A stretch of 64,000 nucleotides of DNA, taken from NCBI GenBank assembly GCA_902384525.1, contig CABMCA010000089.1:1-64000 (forward strand), given 5' to 3'. Position 1 is the first letter of the stretch; each line of letters begins with the position of its first letter. The stretch comes from an uncultured archaeon (GTDB lineage: Archaea; Halobacteriota; Methanosarcinia; Methanosarcinales; Methanoperedenaceae). Below are positions 52,758 through 62,579 of this stretch, piece by piece. Made by a program: the position numbers and the translations under genes. Below the pieces are notes generated by a model. That model saw only the letters and a program-made list of their open reading frames with translations. It was not told the origin of the DNA and did not search any database.

Positions 52758-54950
52758 CTATTTCGCGCATAAAACCTCATGTATGGTTTTGAGCAATTCC
52801 TCAGCGGTGTAAGGCTTTGGCAAAAAAGCGTTTGTAAGATCTGCGACTTTCGCAAGTCTATCTTTTTCTGTTAATCCGCTCACTGCAATAATTTTGACCT
52901 CAGGGTTAATTTTACGGATCGCCCGGATGCTCGCCTGGCCATCCATTATCGGCATCATCATATCCACAAGAACAAGTTTGATTTTATCTATATTTTCAGC
53001 ATACAATGCTACTGCTTCTGCACCATCTTTAGCATTAAGCAATTTATACTCATTCTCCTCCAATATCGAAGAAGTAATATCTTGAATTGATTCTTCATCT
53101 TCAGCAACAAGAATCCATTCCCCATTTCCTGTGAGCAATCCAGATTGCTCCTCACATGCTTCATGTATTCCAGTTGTTTCACTTATTTCAGTTTCATTCG
53201 CTGGCAAATATACCCTGAATGCTGTTCCTCTCCCGATTTCGCTATACACATTAATAAATCCTCCATGGCCTTTCACGATCGCTTGAGCTGTTGAAAGACC
53301 AAGACCTGTGCCTTTGCCCTGCTCCTTTGTGGTGAAAAATGGCTCAAAGATCCTATCCATTATTTTAGGAAGAATACCAGTTCCAGTATCAGAGACTGTA
53401 ATGACAACATATGAGCCGATTTTTGCATCCGCATGCATTCTCACATAGTTCTTATCAACAAAAAAATTCGAAGCTATAATACTCAATATACCGCCATAGG
53501 GCATAGCGTCGCGTGCATTTACGCACAGGTTCATTATGACCTGGTGCAGTTGCGTGGCATCTCCTGATACTGTCCAGAGATCATCCGGTGCATCTTTTTT
53601 GAGTTCAATATCTCTTGGGAATGTCTCTTGTGCAATTTTCTCAATTTCAGATATAAAATGCATTACCTGGAGAGGTTTTCGTTCGCCCTCTATCCCGCGC
53701 GCAAATGACATGACCTGCTTTATTAAATCAGCACTGCGCCGGGAGTTCTGCTCAAGAATAGTAAGCAGTTTCTGGCTTTGCTCATCCGTTAATTTTTCTT
53801 TTAACGTTTGCAGGGATAGCATCATCGGCGTAAGCATATTGTTGAGGTCATGCGCTAAGCCTCCGGCAAGTGTGCCTATACTCTCCATCCTCTGGGGACG
53901 CATTAACTGCAATTCAAGCTTCTTTATCTCTGTGATGTCCTCAATGGCCAGGATTATCAATCCCCCACCCCCATGGTAGATTCGGCGGACATTCAGTAGC
54001 ATAGTTCTAGGCCCAATGTTTTGAAACTCGTGCTCAACCTCAAAATCCTGGAACTGAGTGTTTTCGGGGAGAATTTCTTCAAGCAGTTTTTGGAGTTTTG
54101 GAATATCCCACTGTCGGTCACCGATGTCGTAGATGAATTTGTTCAAGGTTTCTTCCGGCGTAACCTTGAAAGTATTGTAAAAAGTCTGATTCACTGTCAC
54201 TATTTGCAATTGTGCATCCAGAACTGCAAGTGATTCTCGTAATGTTTCCACTATGCTCTTGGCATAAATACTGGCATCCTGCTCGGCTTTTTCAGCACGC
54301 TTTCGCTCGACAATTTCATCCTGTAACGCTTCGTTGGCATCTACCAACTCTGAGGTGCGCTTCTCTACCTGTGTTTCCAATTCATTGTGCGCTCTTTGCA
54401 GTTTGTCTTCTGCTTTCTTAATTTCTGTGATATCGGTTATCGCTGTTCGACACTGGCTGAAGTTGCCCCCGCTATCCTGCACTAACAGGCTCTCCAGTCG
54501 GGCGTCGAATTGATTCTTATTCTTATCCACAAGTTTAATTTCGCAAGTTTGCCTGGTATTGGTTCCAAAAACCTTCCGCAGGTGCTGAGAAAACACATCC
54601 CTGCTGCTAAAAGTTATATAAAACAAGAACGGTTTTTTGATCAAAAAGCTTCTTTCCACTCCTAATTTATGAGCGCCTGTAAGGTTTACTTCTATAATCA
54701 GCCCGTTCTTATCAAAAGTAAAATAACCAATGGGAGCGAAATCATACAGATTAGAATACCTGTTGCGTGACTCTTCGAGTTCATTTTGTGCCCTGCGAAG
54801 CTCTTCGTTCTGAATTTCCAGTTCAATCTGGTGCACCTGTAGTTCGTGAACCATGCCCTGGACATCCTCAGCCGATAGCTTCTGCAAGTCTAGTGTCTTA
54901 CTTTTCAACTGTCTCTCTGCCTGCTTGCGCAGGGTTTCTGATTTTTCCAT
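52758..54950 (-). CDS. Hybrid sensor histidine kinase (PAS-PAS-HisKA-HATPase-REC)
   Basis: '[20 protein letters not shown]' H-box, '[15 protein letters not shown]' N-box, '[20 protein letters not shown]', C-terminal receiver '[17 protein letters not shown]'. Confidence 0.95.
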   Translation of the reverse strand: MEKSETLRKQAERQLKSKTLDLQKLSAEDVQGMVHELQVHQIELEIQNEELRRAQNELEESRNRYSNLYDFAPIGYFTFDKNGLIIEVNLTGAHKLGVERSFLIKKPFLFYITFSSRDVFSQHLRKVFGTNTRQTCEIKLVDKNKNQFDARLESLLVQDSGGNFSQCRTAITDITEIKKAEDKLQRAHNELETQVEKRTSELVDANEALQDEIVERKRAEKAEQDASIYAKSIVETLRESLAVLDAQLQIVTVNQTFYNTFKVTPEETLNKFIYDIGDRQWDIPKLQKLLEEILPENTQFQDFEVEHEFQNIGPRTMLLNVRRIYHGGGGLIILAIEDITEIKKLELQLMRPQRMESIGTLAGGLAHDLNNMLTPMMLSLQTLKEKLTDEQSQKLLTILEQNSRRSADLIKQVMSFARGIEGERKPLQVMHFISEIEKIAQETFPRDIELKKDAPDDLWTVSGDATQLHQVIMNLCVNARDAMPYGGILSIIASNFFVDKNYVRMHADAKIGSYVVITVSDTGTGILPKIMDRIFEPFFTTKEQGKGTGLGLSTAQAIVKGHGGFINVYSEIGRGTAFRVYLPANETEISETTGIHEACEEQSGLLTGNGEWILVAEDEESIQDITSSILEENEYKLLNAKDGAEAVALYAENIDKIKLVLVDMMMPIMDGQASIRAIRKINPEVKIIAVSGLTEKDRLAKVADLTNAFLPKPYTAEELLKTIHEVLCAK

Positions 54951-55048
54951 TTATTATCAACCATAGACAAAGTCTTATATTAACATAGCGAGTATTCTAT
55001 TTAATAAATTTAAATATATATATATATTAATACATATATAATAGTCAT

Positions 55049-55357
55049 TCATCGCTCTGCTGCCAGCCTGCGCTCGGTGATATCTTCAATGGCCAAGAGG
55101 ATTCTCTCTATGGCTGTTCCCTCCTGATAGATCCGGCGGGCATTGAGTAACATTACCTTTCGCCCTATGCCAGGGAACACATGGTCAACTTCGAAAAATG
55201 AATTTGTTTTCAGTTTCTTCTGGCGAAACATTAAAAGTGTCGTAGAAAGCCCGTATTTCCTTTTACTTGAAAACAAGAGTATCGAGCACCATTGTTCAGG
55301 TCGCTGACAGTTTTTGACTGATATACGGGGTTTAGTGACTGAAAAACGGGTGGGCAT
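55049..55357 (-). pseudogene. Remnant of a PAS-domain histidine kinase
   Basis: 'FFEVDHVFPGIGRKVMLLNARRIYQEG...[10 protein letters not shown]' matches 52758..54950; 'AFYDTFNVSPEETENKFIF' lies upstream in another frame; no kinase domain follows. Confidence 0.7.
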
Positions 55358-55514
55358 AAGATAAATAGATATTATAGCATTAATTGGCTATTTGTTTTTA
55401 TCAATTAATAGGTTGAGGTATGGATTCTGAAAAAATGGAACCGCAGATGGACGCAGATGAACGCAGATTGAATGCTTTATCCCGACTTTTGAATATAGCA
55501 ATGTTCGTGGAGTT

Positions 55515-56243
55515 TTGAAGATGGTTCATAATGATCCAAGCATTGCAGCTTTGCGCGGACTGGAATGGTTAAAAGAACAACAACCCGAAACTATCAAGGA
55601 CATATCCCGCTCCATCCAGGCATTGACATTATGGAATGAACCCGCATCCTTTCTGATCGAAAAATTGTTATCCCTCAAAAAAGATGGATACTGGGAAACG
55701 CAAACTCCTCTTACTGATACGTCAAGAGCATTCATTGCTCTATGCAAATGCGGGAAGGTACAACACGAAACAATCAGCTGGATAAAGGAACAGCAGCATG
55801 GTGATAACTGGAACAACAGTGAAATTGACACAGCTTATGCTCTCATGGCATTAGGAGAGTGCAGCATAAAAAATGAAAACGGATGTAATTGGCTCGTCAG
55901 CAATTATGGGAAGAAATGGGAACATCCCGGAACAACTTCTCTTATAATTACGGCACTGTCTATCCAGGACAAGGAAAAATATCGCGATTTTATCAACGAT
56001 CGTGCAAGGTGGCTGCTTTCAAAAAGAGAAAATGGGGGCTGGGCATATATCGCAACAAGCAACCTTGTTATCCAGGCTTTGATCCTGGCAGGGACAAAGG
56101 ATGAGGATATCGCGCCATCCATCAAATGGCTTCTTGGAAAACAGCAGGAAAACGGAAGCTGGAAAGATATAATTTCAACAACCCTGTCATTGGTCACATT
56201 AAAAATGTACCTGGATAAAGTTAATAGCATTTCAAATAAATGA
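55515..56243 (+). CDS. Prenyltransferase/squalene-cyclase-like alpha-alpha repeat protein
   Basis: Repeats such as 'GLEWLKEQQPETIKD', 'IKWLLGKQQENGSWKDIISTTLSLVTL', 'ARWLLSKRENGGWAYIATSNLVIQALIL'. Confidence 0.7.
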   Translation: MKMVHNDPSIAALRGLEWLKEQQPETIKDISRSIQALTLWNEPASFLIEKLLSLKKDGYWETQTPLTDTSRAFIALCKCGKVQHETISWIKEQQHGDNWNNSEIDTAYALMALGECSIKNENGCNWLVSNYGKKWEHPGTTSLIITALSIQDKEKYRDFINDRARWLLSKRENGGWAYIATSNLVIQALILAGTKDEDIAPSIKWLLGKQQENGSWKDIISTTLSLVTLKMYLDKVNSISNK

Positions 56244-56262
56244 AGGGGCAGGAAAGATAATC

Positions 56263-57279
56263 ATGAGTAAAAAAGCAGCAGTAATAAAAGGCGACGGCGT
56301 AGGACCTGAACTTGTAAACAGTATGCTCAGGGTGGCAAAAGCTGTCGGTACAAAAGTCGAGTTCATAATGTGCGAAGGCGGAGAGCAATGGTGGAAAGAG
56401 AACGGGGGTGATTCACTGATCCCCCAGGAAACATATGATATTCTTGGGACTACAGATGCTGGTTTTAAGGGCCCCACGACCACACCGGGCGGCGCAGGCT
56501 CACCAAGGAGCGTAGCCGTATCGATCCGCCAGAGGTTCAATCTCTATGCAAACGTCCGCCCGATCAAATCTTTTCCAAATACCCAGAAACCTCTTGGTGA
56601 TGTGGATTTTGTCTGCGTAAGAGAAGGTACCGAAGGCCTGTATATCGGAAAGGAAGTCCAGTTGACAGATGATGTTTTTATCGCCATTCGAAAGATCACC
56701 CGGCCTGCATGCCGGAATGTTGCAAAGTACGCATTCGAGGAAGCCGTAAGGAGAGGCTGGACGAGCGTGGTGGCAATTCATAAGAGCAATATCCTGAAAC
56801 AGACCTGCGGCACGTTCCTTGAGGAAACAGAAAAAGTCTCAAAGAATTATCCGGGAATCGAGCTTGAAGAATATCATATAGATAACATAGCCCAGCAGCT
56901 CATCAAGAACCCGCAGATATTCAACAAGAAAATCCTGCTTTCAACCAACCTATTCATGGATATCCTGAGCGAGGAGTGTTCTGCTCTTGTGGGAAGCATC
57001 GGGCTCATTTATTCGGCAAATATCGGTGACAATTATGCGATGTTTGAGCCTGCTCACGGTTCAGCGCCAAAATATGCAGGACTTGACAAGGTAAATCCTG
57101 TGGCTACAGTGCTTGCTGGGGCATGGCTTCTTGATTATTTGGGCGAGAAAAAGAATTCCGAAGCTATTTTTGAGGCAACGGAAAAAGTTATCTCAGAAGG
57201 CAAATATCTGACTTATGACCTTGGAGGGAGCGCAATGTCAAGCAAGATGGTTGATGAGATAATCAGAAAAATAAAATGA
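56263..57279 (+). CDS. Isocitrate/isopropylmalate dehydrogenase family protein
   Basis: 'AAVIKGDGVGPELVNSMLRVAKAV', 'IRQRFNLYANVRPIKSFPNT', 'VREGTEGLYIGKE', 'IGDNYAMFEPAHGSAPKYAG'. Substrate not resolved by eye. Confidence 0.92.
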   Translation: MSKKAAVIKGDGVGPELVNSMLRVAKAVGTKVEFIMCEGGEQWWKENGGDSLIPQETYDILGTTDAGFKGPTTTPGGAGSPRSVAVSIRQRFNLYANVRPIKSFPNTQKPLGDVDFVCVREGTEGLYIGKEVQLTDDVFIAIRKITRPACRNVAKYAFEEAVRRGWTSVVAIHKSNILKQTCGTFLEETEKVSKNYPGIELEEYHIDNIAQQLIKNPQIFNKKILLSTNLFMDILSEECSALVGSIGLIYSANIGDNYAMFEPAHGSAPKYAGLDKVNPVATVLAGAWLLDYLGEKKNSEAIFEATEKVISEGKYLTYDLGGSAMSSKMVDEIIRKIK

Positions 57280-57288
57280 ACTGAAAAT

Positions 57289-57450
57289 TTATTTTTTTAG
57301 TCTTATTCGCAACCCATTGTCACCGCCACATGTAAATTGCTCGATCTCAACTTCATTCCCATCTTTGAGATCCAAATTTTCACATATTGCGGTCGGTATG
57401 GCAATTACCAGGTTCTTACCCGACTTTTGAAGTTTTACTACTTCACCCAT
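57289..57450 (-). CDS. Small AbrB/SpoVT-like (MazE-type) DNA-binding protein
   Basis: Below ORF-track cutoff; MGEVVKLQKSGKNLVIAIPTAICENLDLKDGNEVEIEQFTCGGDNGLRIRLKK*. Confidence 0.65.
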   Translation of the reverse strand: MGEVVKLQKSGKNLVIAIPTAICENLDLKDGNEVEIEQFTCGGDNGLRIRLKK

Positions 57451-57477
57451 ATTATCACCTTTTTTGATATTCTGGCT

Positions 57478-58641
57478 TTAACCCGAATCATGTGACTGGA
57501 TGCGCTTCATCATCAATGGCATTATTCCATTCTTTGCGGTCTTTTTTGGTTCCCCCGGAAGACCGAACATCGGCATATCGGGGGAGCCAAAAAACTCATT
57601 CTCCCACCTGTCCTTTATTTCCTTGAATATCCTCTTATAAGCAATACAGTGCGGGTCAACGCCTTTTATTTGGCCATTATGAGGCGCCATGGCATTGTAC
57701 GGACATCCGCCCCTGCAGAATTTGATGTTGCTGCATTCTTTGCAATTCCGGTCCACATAATCCTTAAATTGGAACATTTTCTTCCAGGCATCGGATTTTG
57801 CAAGATCTTCCTTTCCGGGATGATCTGAAACATTACCCATTACATATTCAGGCATGCCTATGAAACGATAACATGGATATATGCTCCCGTCAGGCCCTAC
57901 CGCAAAGGTATCCCCCATACAATCAACGAAGGTACAAACGGTGCCACGACTTGTGAACATGCATTTGCACAGGTGATCAATATTCATGATCTCGATCTTG
58001 CCCATGTTTTCCAGGTATTTATCAAGGAGATAAACCAGCAATTCCCCATACTCTTCCGGGGAAAGTGCAAATTTTTCCGGGGTCTCATCACGAATTGAAG
58101 GAAGTGCAGGATGTAATTTCAGGGTTATGCCATTCTCCAGGAAAAAATTAAATATTTCCTCTTTCTGTTTTACAGAATGGGATGTGAATGTGCAGATAAA
58201 GCTGACCTTAAGACCATTTTCCCTGGCAATTTTATATCCACTCATGGTTTTATCGAAGTATCCTTTTCCCCTCTGGAGGTCAGTAAGTTCCTTTGGGCCA
58301 TCAAGGCTGGAACCTATTGGAATATTATACTCCGCAAGGACCTTTGCCATATCCGGGGTCATTAGCCAGAGATTTGACTGAAGTGCAAAAGCAGGTTTTA
58401 TGTGGCGTAAGTTCTTAGCCAGTAATGGAAGCGCCTCACGGTAAAAATCAACACCTGCCATCAGCGGCTCACCGCCGTGGAAGGTAAAAGTAACTTGATC
58501 GGAACGGAAATCCTTGAGCCACTCAACTACTTCTTTGATGGTTTCAATGCTCATTATCGGGGAGCCTTTATCGGAACTCCAGCAATAACTGCAATTAGCG
58601 GGACAGCTTAAAGTTGGGATCAGCATTACATGAAAAGCCAT
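57478..58641 (-). CDS. Radical SAM/SPASM protein, peptide-modifying maturase type
   Basis: 'IPTLSCPANCSYCWSS', 'VTFTFHGGEPLMAG', SPASM-like Cys set '...NCKECSNIKFCRGGCPYNAMAPHNG'. Confidence 0.88.
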   Translation of the reverse strand: MAFHVMLIPTLSCPANCSYCWSSDKGSPIMSIETIKEVVEWLKDFRSDQVTFTFHGGEPLMAGVDFYREALPLLAKNLRHIKPAFALQSNLWLMTPDMAKVLAEYNIPIGSSLDGPKELTDLQRGKGYFDKTMSGYKIARENGLKVSFICTFTSHSVKQKEEIFNFFLENGITLKLHPALPSIRDETPEKFALSPEEYGELLVYLLDKYLENMGKIEIMNIDHLCKCMFTSRGTVCTFVDCMGDTFAVGPDGSIYPCYRFIGMPEYVMGNVSDHPGKEDLAKSDAWKKMFQFKDYVDRNCKECSNIKFCRGGCPYNAMAPHNGQIKGVDPHCIAYKRIFKEIKDRWENEFFGSPDMPMFGLPGEPKKTAKNGIMPLMMKRIQSHDSG

Positions 58642-59079
58642 ATGACATCATGATTTAGCGATTCTTTAAAGTATTAATAGTTTTGCTGCAATTTTTCAAC
58701 TGAACAGTATGTTACTCTATAGTAAGCTTCATAAATAGAAGGAAGACCTGATTGAAACCGATTTAAATATATCCGAAAGAGGGTACACCGATCTTGTCGC
58801 GGAAAAGGACGGCCAGGTTCTTAGGCAACTTCCGTTAATAAGTTGACATCTATAAATTAATAGTTCATGATGGTATAGTATGCTAAGCCTTTATCCCGGA
58901 ATAATTTTTACGGAAAAAAATTCTTAAAAAATGAAAACAGCTTTTAAAAAATGGCCGGTGTAGGGAATAAGTGAATATGACTTTATTGGATAACCATAAA
59001 AATACGGTTGTTTCTTCTTGACAATAGCGGGAGGTCATAGCCATCGTATTTGTACCATGAGCAATAAATTGAATATTCA

Positions 59080-59493
59080 ATGAAACGAAGACAAAAAGTC
59101 TGGGTCTATAGTCCGCCCAAGCCTCCCAAGCTCAAAGTCCCGGAAAATATCAAGGCAGAGGTGGAAACAAAAGCAAAGGAGCTTATAGAGTCGTTTCTAA
59201 AGCCGAATTACATCAAGCCACCGCCGGAAAACAAGAATTTCAGCTACATCGTGGACATTTACGCCAAGTGGTACCGCAGTTACTATCACTTCTATGCGAA
59301 GTACTGCTGTCCCGCTCCAAATTGCATCTCGCCATTTTTTGAAACAAAGTTTACCCGCCTGGAATATGTTGGCAATGGACTTTTCAATCTCTCATATATG
59401 AGACACACAGAGCAATGGTTTGAACTTTATACCGATCTATCCATAGACGAACGTTTAGCCACCATCAAAGACGATCCGCACTTTATGCCATGA
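59080..59493 (+). CDS. Conserved hypothetical protein
   Basis: 137 aa ORF 'MKRRQKVWVYSPPKPPKLKVPENIKAEVETKAKELIESFLKP...YYHFYAKYCC'. Confidence 0.65.
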   Translation: MKRRQKVWVYSPPKPPKLKVPENIKAEVETKAKELIESFLKPNYIKPPPENKNFSYIVDIYAKWYRSYYHFYAKYCCPAPNCISPFFETKFTRLEYVGNGLFNLSYMRHTEQWFELYTDLSIDERLATIKDDPHFMP

Positions 59494-59564
59494 GAAAGGA
59501 TAAGCCACTTGTATCTATTCACCTTTTGGAGTAAAGTTTTAATGAGTGTGGGCTAATATCTATT

Positions 59565-59962
59565 ATGCAGGAGGGAAAGCCCACGGCTAAAATAAAACAA
59601 CCCGAGGATATCGATGTTTATCAGATGAAAGTAACACTGGAGGATATTAAACTGCCGATCTGGAGAAGGATTCAGGTCACGAGCGCAACTACCTTATACA
59701 GGTTTCACAAGATTTTGCAGGTGGTCATGGGTTGGAGCGACTACCATCTTCACGAGTTCATTATTGATGAGACCCATTACGGCGAACCGAGCCCGGATTA
59801 TGATTTTCTGGACGCAATTCAGAATCCCAACCATCCGGAACACGAGGACATGCTGGAATGGTAGGCGGCAGCTTTGATCCTGAGGTTTTTGATCTTGATG
59901 AGATCAACCTAAAGTTGAAAAAATCCCAATGCAAATCCAAGCTTATGGTGGCCACAAGTTAG
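59565..59962 (+). pseudogene. PRiA4_ORF3-family protein with apparent internal deletion and 1-base frameshift
   Basis: 'YQMKVTLEDIKLPIWRRIQVTSATTLYRFHKILQVVMGWSDYHLHEFIID' then 'NPNHPEHEDMLEW*'; one inserted base at 59862-59864 restores 'YGGSFDPEVFDLDEINLKLKK'. Expected central region is missing. Confidence 0.7.
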
Positions 59963-60236
59963 GCGAATCACTCCTCTACAAGAAAGATGGAGCATTCCGA
60001 TTTGGATTGGCAGAGAGAAAGAAGATATTGGTATGAAATTTGATATTGCTGTTATTTTAGTGAACGAAAAAGATGATCAGTATTTCCAAGATTATCTACA
60101 GAATGGACAGAGAAATAGAGATTATTCAGGTATATTAATACCTGATAGTGTAACCGTTATGGATCAAATTACAGTAACTAGGATATAGGTAAGAATAAGC
60201 GAAAAATACTTCAGAAACCCAACTAAAGTAATAACT

Positions 60237-61076
60237 ATGTCCAAGTATAATGAAATGGATACAGAGAGTTTAATAAATGAGATGATATATCTCAATCTCG
60301 ATGTTCCGCCTGATCTAGCTCAAGAGATAGCCTCAAGGGAAGATGCTATTATTCATTTAAAGCGCATACTTCAGGATGATAAATACTGGTATCAAGGCGG
60401 GCCAGGGGATGCATGGGCGCCGATTCATGCCATTCACATACTACCTCTAATAAAAACAAAAGGGGCTCTTGAGCTTTTGCTTGATATAATGATGATCGAG
60501 AAGGATGCTTTAGGTGATTGGATCACAGAGAGCATGCCGACTCTGCTTGCTGCCTTTGGTGAAGATGCGGTAGAGCGGCTGAAGGAATATATTCTCGATG
60601 AAACGCTTGACCTATATATTCGCAGTTCAGTCGCCACCGCATTGAACGTCATCGCCCACCAGTATTCTGTTAGAAATGAGGACATAAAAGCATTCCTATC
60701 GAAGCTTTTAGAGGATACAACTGACCAGACATTTGCTGCATTTCTGGCAGACGAACTGCTTTCATTCAAAGACCAGAACCTCCTGCCTCAGGTACGGAAA
60801 GCATTTGAAGACGAAAGAATTGATACAGAGGTAATAAATCAAGATGATGTGGATTGGGTCTTCAATCTGCCAGAAGAAGAGCAAAGCTATTTCAAATTCA
60901 TGAAAAGCCCGCTTGAGCATTTTTCTAGAGAGAATATCAGCTACCTCAAAAAGATCTCTTATCCGGAGAAAAAAACTCCCGATAAAAAGAAAGAGAAGAA
61001 AATAGGCCGTAATGCTCCGTGTCCTTGTGGAAGCGGCAAGAAGTATAAGAAATGTTGCTTAAAGAAGGGAAAATAG
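60237..61076 (+). CDS. HEAT-repeat-like protein with C-terminal SEC-C motif
   Basis: '[19 protein letters not shown]' SEC-C motif preceded by helical repeats. Confidence 0.85.
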   Translation: MSKYNEMDTESLINEMIYLNLDVPPDLAQEIASREDAIIHLKRILQDDKYWYQGGPGDAWAPIHAIHILPLIKTKGALELLLDIMMIEKDALGDWITESMPTLLAAFGEDAVERLKEYILDETLDLYIRSSVATALNVIAHQYSVRNEDIKAFLSKLLEDTTDQTFAAFLADELLSFKDQNLLPQVRKAFEDERIDTEVINQDDVDWVFNLPEEEQSYFKFMKSPLEHFSRENISYLKKISYPEKKTPDKKKEKKIGRNAPCPCGSGKKYKKCCLKKGK

Positions 61077-61234
61077 TCCTCGATTGGTCAAGTTCAAAAA
61101 ATGTATTATATCAAAGCAGTTTCAAAAAGTGGTTTGAAGCAGGAGGGAATAGGTAAGCCCTCTTTCTAACCGTAAAAATACGGTTAATGTTAACATTAAC
61201 TTTCGAAGTACTTGGTTTTGAAATAAATCAATAA

Positions 61235-61308
61235 CGGGCTGGGAGGGATTTGAACCCACGGCCGTCGGATTAAGAGTCCGACGCTCTGCCTGTCTAAGCT
61301 ACCAGCCC
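61235..61308 (-). tRNA. tRNA-Lys (anticodon CTT)
   Basis: Minus strand GGGCTGGTAGCTTAGACAGGCAGAGCGTCGGACTCTTAATCCGACGGCCGTGGGTTCAAATCCCTCCCAGCCCG; four-arm fold. Confidence 0.96.
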
Positions 61309-61366
61309 AGGACTTCCCTCTAATAATGCTAAGCTAATATATACATTTCGCACCAATAAGGTTAAC

Positions 61367-61762
61367 ATGAAAATCGCGCGGGAAACTTTACAATTCATAC
61401 TTGAAGTATGCAAATCATCAGCACCACATGAATTTGCAGGAATGCTTTCGGCGCGTGGGGATGTGATTACTGAAGTCATAGTAGTCCCTGGCACAGAGTC
61501 AAGCGATGAGAGCGCAGTGATGCAGTTATTCATGCTTCCAAACATACATACGATCGGGTCGGTGCACAGCCATCCTTCCGGGAATATGACCCCTTCCGGT
61601 CCGGATCTTGAGCTCTTTGATAAGAAGGGAGTTGTTCATATTATTGCAGGCGCGCCATTTGATCTCAATAGCTATAGATGCTATGATAAAGATGGGCTCC
61701 CGATCAAACTTGAAGTGGTTGATTATGAATTCAAAGATGAAAATGACATATTATTTGAGTAA
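61367..61762 (+). CDS. JAMM/MPN+ metalloprotease-like protein
   Basis: 'EFAGML' and 'GSVHSHPSGNMTPSGPDLELF' (H-x-H-x10-D). Confidence 0.88.
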   Translation: MKIARETLQFILEVCKSSAPHEFAGMLSARGDVITEVIVVPGTESSDESAVMQLFMLPNIHTIGSVHSHPSGNMTPSGPDLELFDKKGVVHIIAGAPFDLNSYRCYDKDGLPIKLEVVDYEFKDENDILFE

Positions 61763-61828
61763 AAACCAATATAGTATAGAAATAGATATATACTCTGCAA
61801 CCTTCAAACATAAAAACCAGGAGAAAAT

Positions 61829-62578
61829 ATGATGCAGTCACCACAAACAGGATATGATAGTGCAATAACCGTATTCAGCCCTGATGGGAGGCTGTTCCAG
61901 GTAGAATATGCACGTGAAGCTGTGAAAAGAGGAACAACAGCAGTCGGAATTAAAGCAACAGACGGCGCAGTCTTATTAGTAGATAAGCGTGCCACCACAA
62001 GACTTGTGGAGATGGAATCCATTGAAAAAATTTTCCAGATAGACGATCATATAGGAGTGGCAACATCGGGATTGGTAGCTGATGCGCGCGCTCTTGTAGA
62101 TTTCGCCCGCGCACAGGCCCAGATCAACAAGACAACTTATGACGAGCCCATCGGGATCGAGACCCTGTCCAAAGAGATATGCGATTTCAAGCAGTCCTAC
62201 ACACAGACAGGCGGAGTAAGACCTTTCGGCACATCTCTTCTTATCGCCGGGATCGAGGGGCATAGAATGCGCATTTTTGAAACCGACCCCAGCGGGGCTT
62301 TGCTTGAGTACAAAGCAACCGGAATTGGCTCAGGAAGATCTGAAATAATGGAGTTCCTGGAGAGAAGATATACTGAAGATATTGATCTTGATAAAGCTAC
62401 TGTTCTTGGGCTTGAAGCCCTCAGGACAGTAACAGAAGGCAGCCTGAATGAATTGAATATCGAAGTCGGAGTGATCGAACTTTCAACGCGAAAATTCAGA
62501 AAGCTGACTGTTTCCGAAGTGAAAAAATTTATATCAGAGGTTCCCAAAGAAACCAGTGAGAAGGGAAAGAAAAAATAA
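61829..62578 (+). CDS. psmA: Proteasome alpha subunit
   Basis: 'GYDSAITVFSPDGRLFQVEYAREAVKRGTTAVGIKATDGAVLLVDKR'. Alternative ATG at 61832. Confidence 0.97.
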   Translation: MMQSPQTGYDSAITVFSPDGRLFQVEYAREAVKRGTTAVGIKATDGAVLLVDKRATTRLVEMESIEKIFQIDDHIGVATSGLVADARALVDFARAQAQINKTTYDEPIGIETLSKEICDFKQSYTQTGGVRPFGTSLLIAGIEGHRMRIFETDPSGALLEYKATGIGSGRSEIMEFLERRYTEDIDLDKATVLGLEALRTVTEGSLNELNIEVGVIELSTRKFRKLTVSEVKKFISEVPKETSEKGKKK

Positions 62579-62579
62579 T

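Noticed and set aside
55013-55030. (TA)n tract as functional regulatory element
   Set aside because: Short low-complexity AT repeat in an intergenic region beside a gene remnant; no other support.
58742-58845. Short reading frame KEDLIETDLNISERGYTDLVAEKDGQVLRQLPLIS as a RiPP precursor for the adjacent maturase
   Set aside because: No ATG/GTG start, no Cys or core-peptide features, opposite strand to the maturase; more likely a gene fragment.
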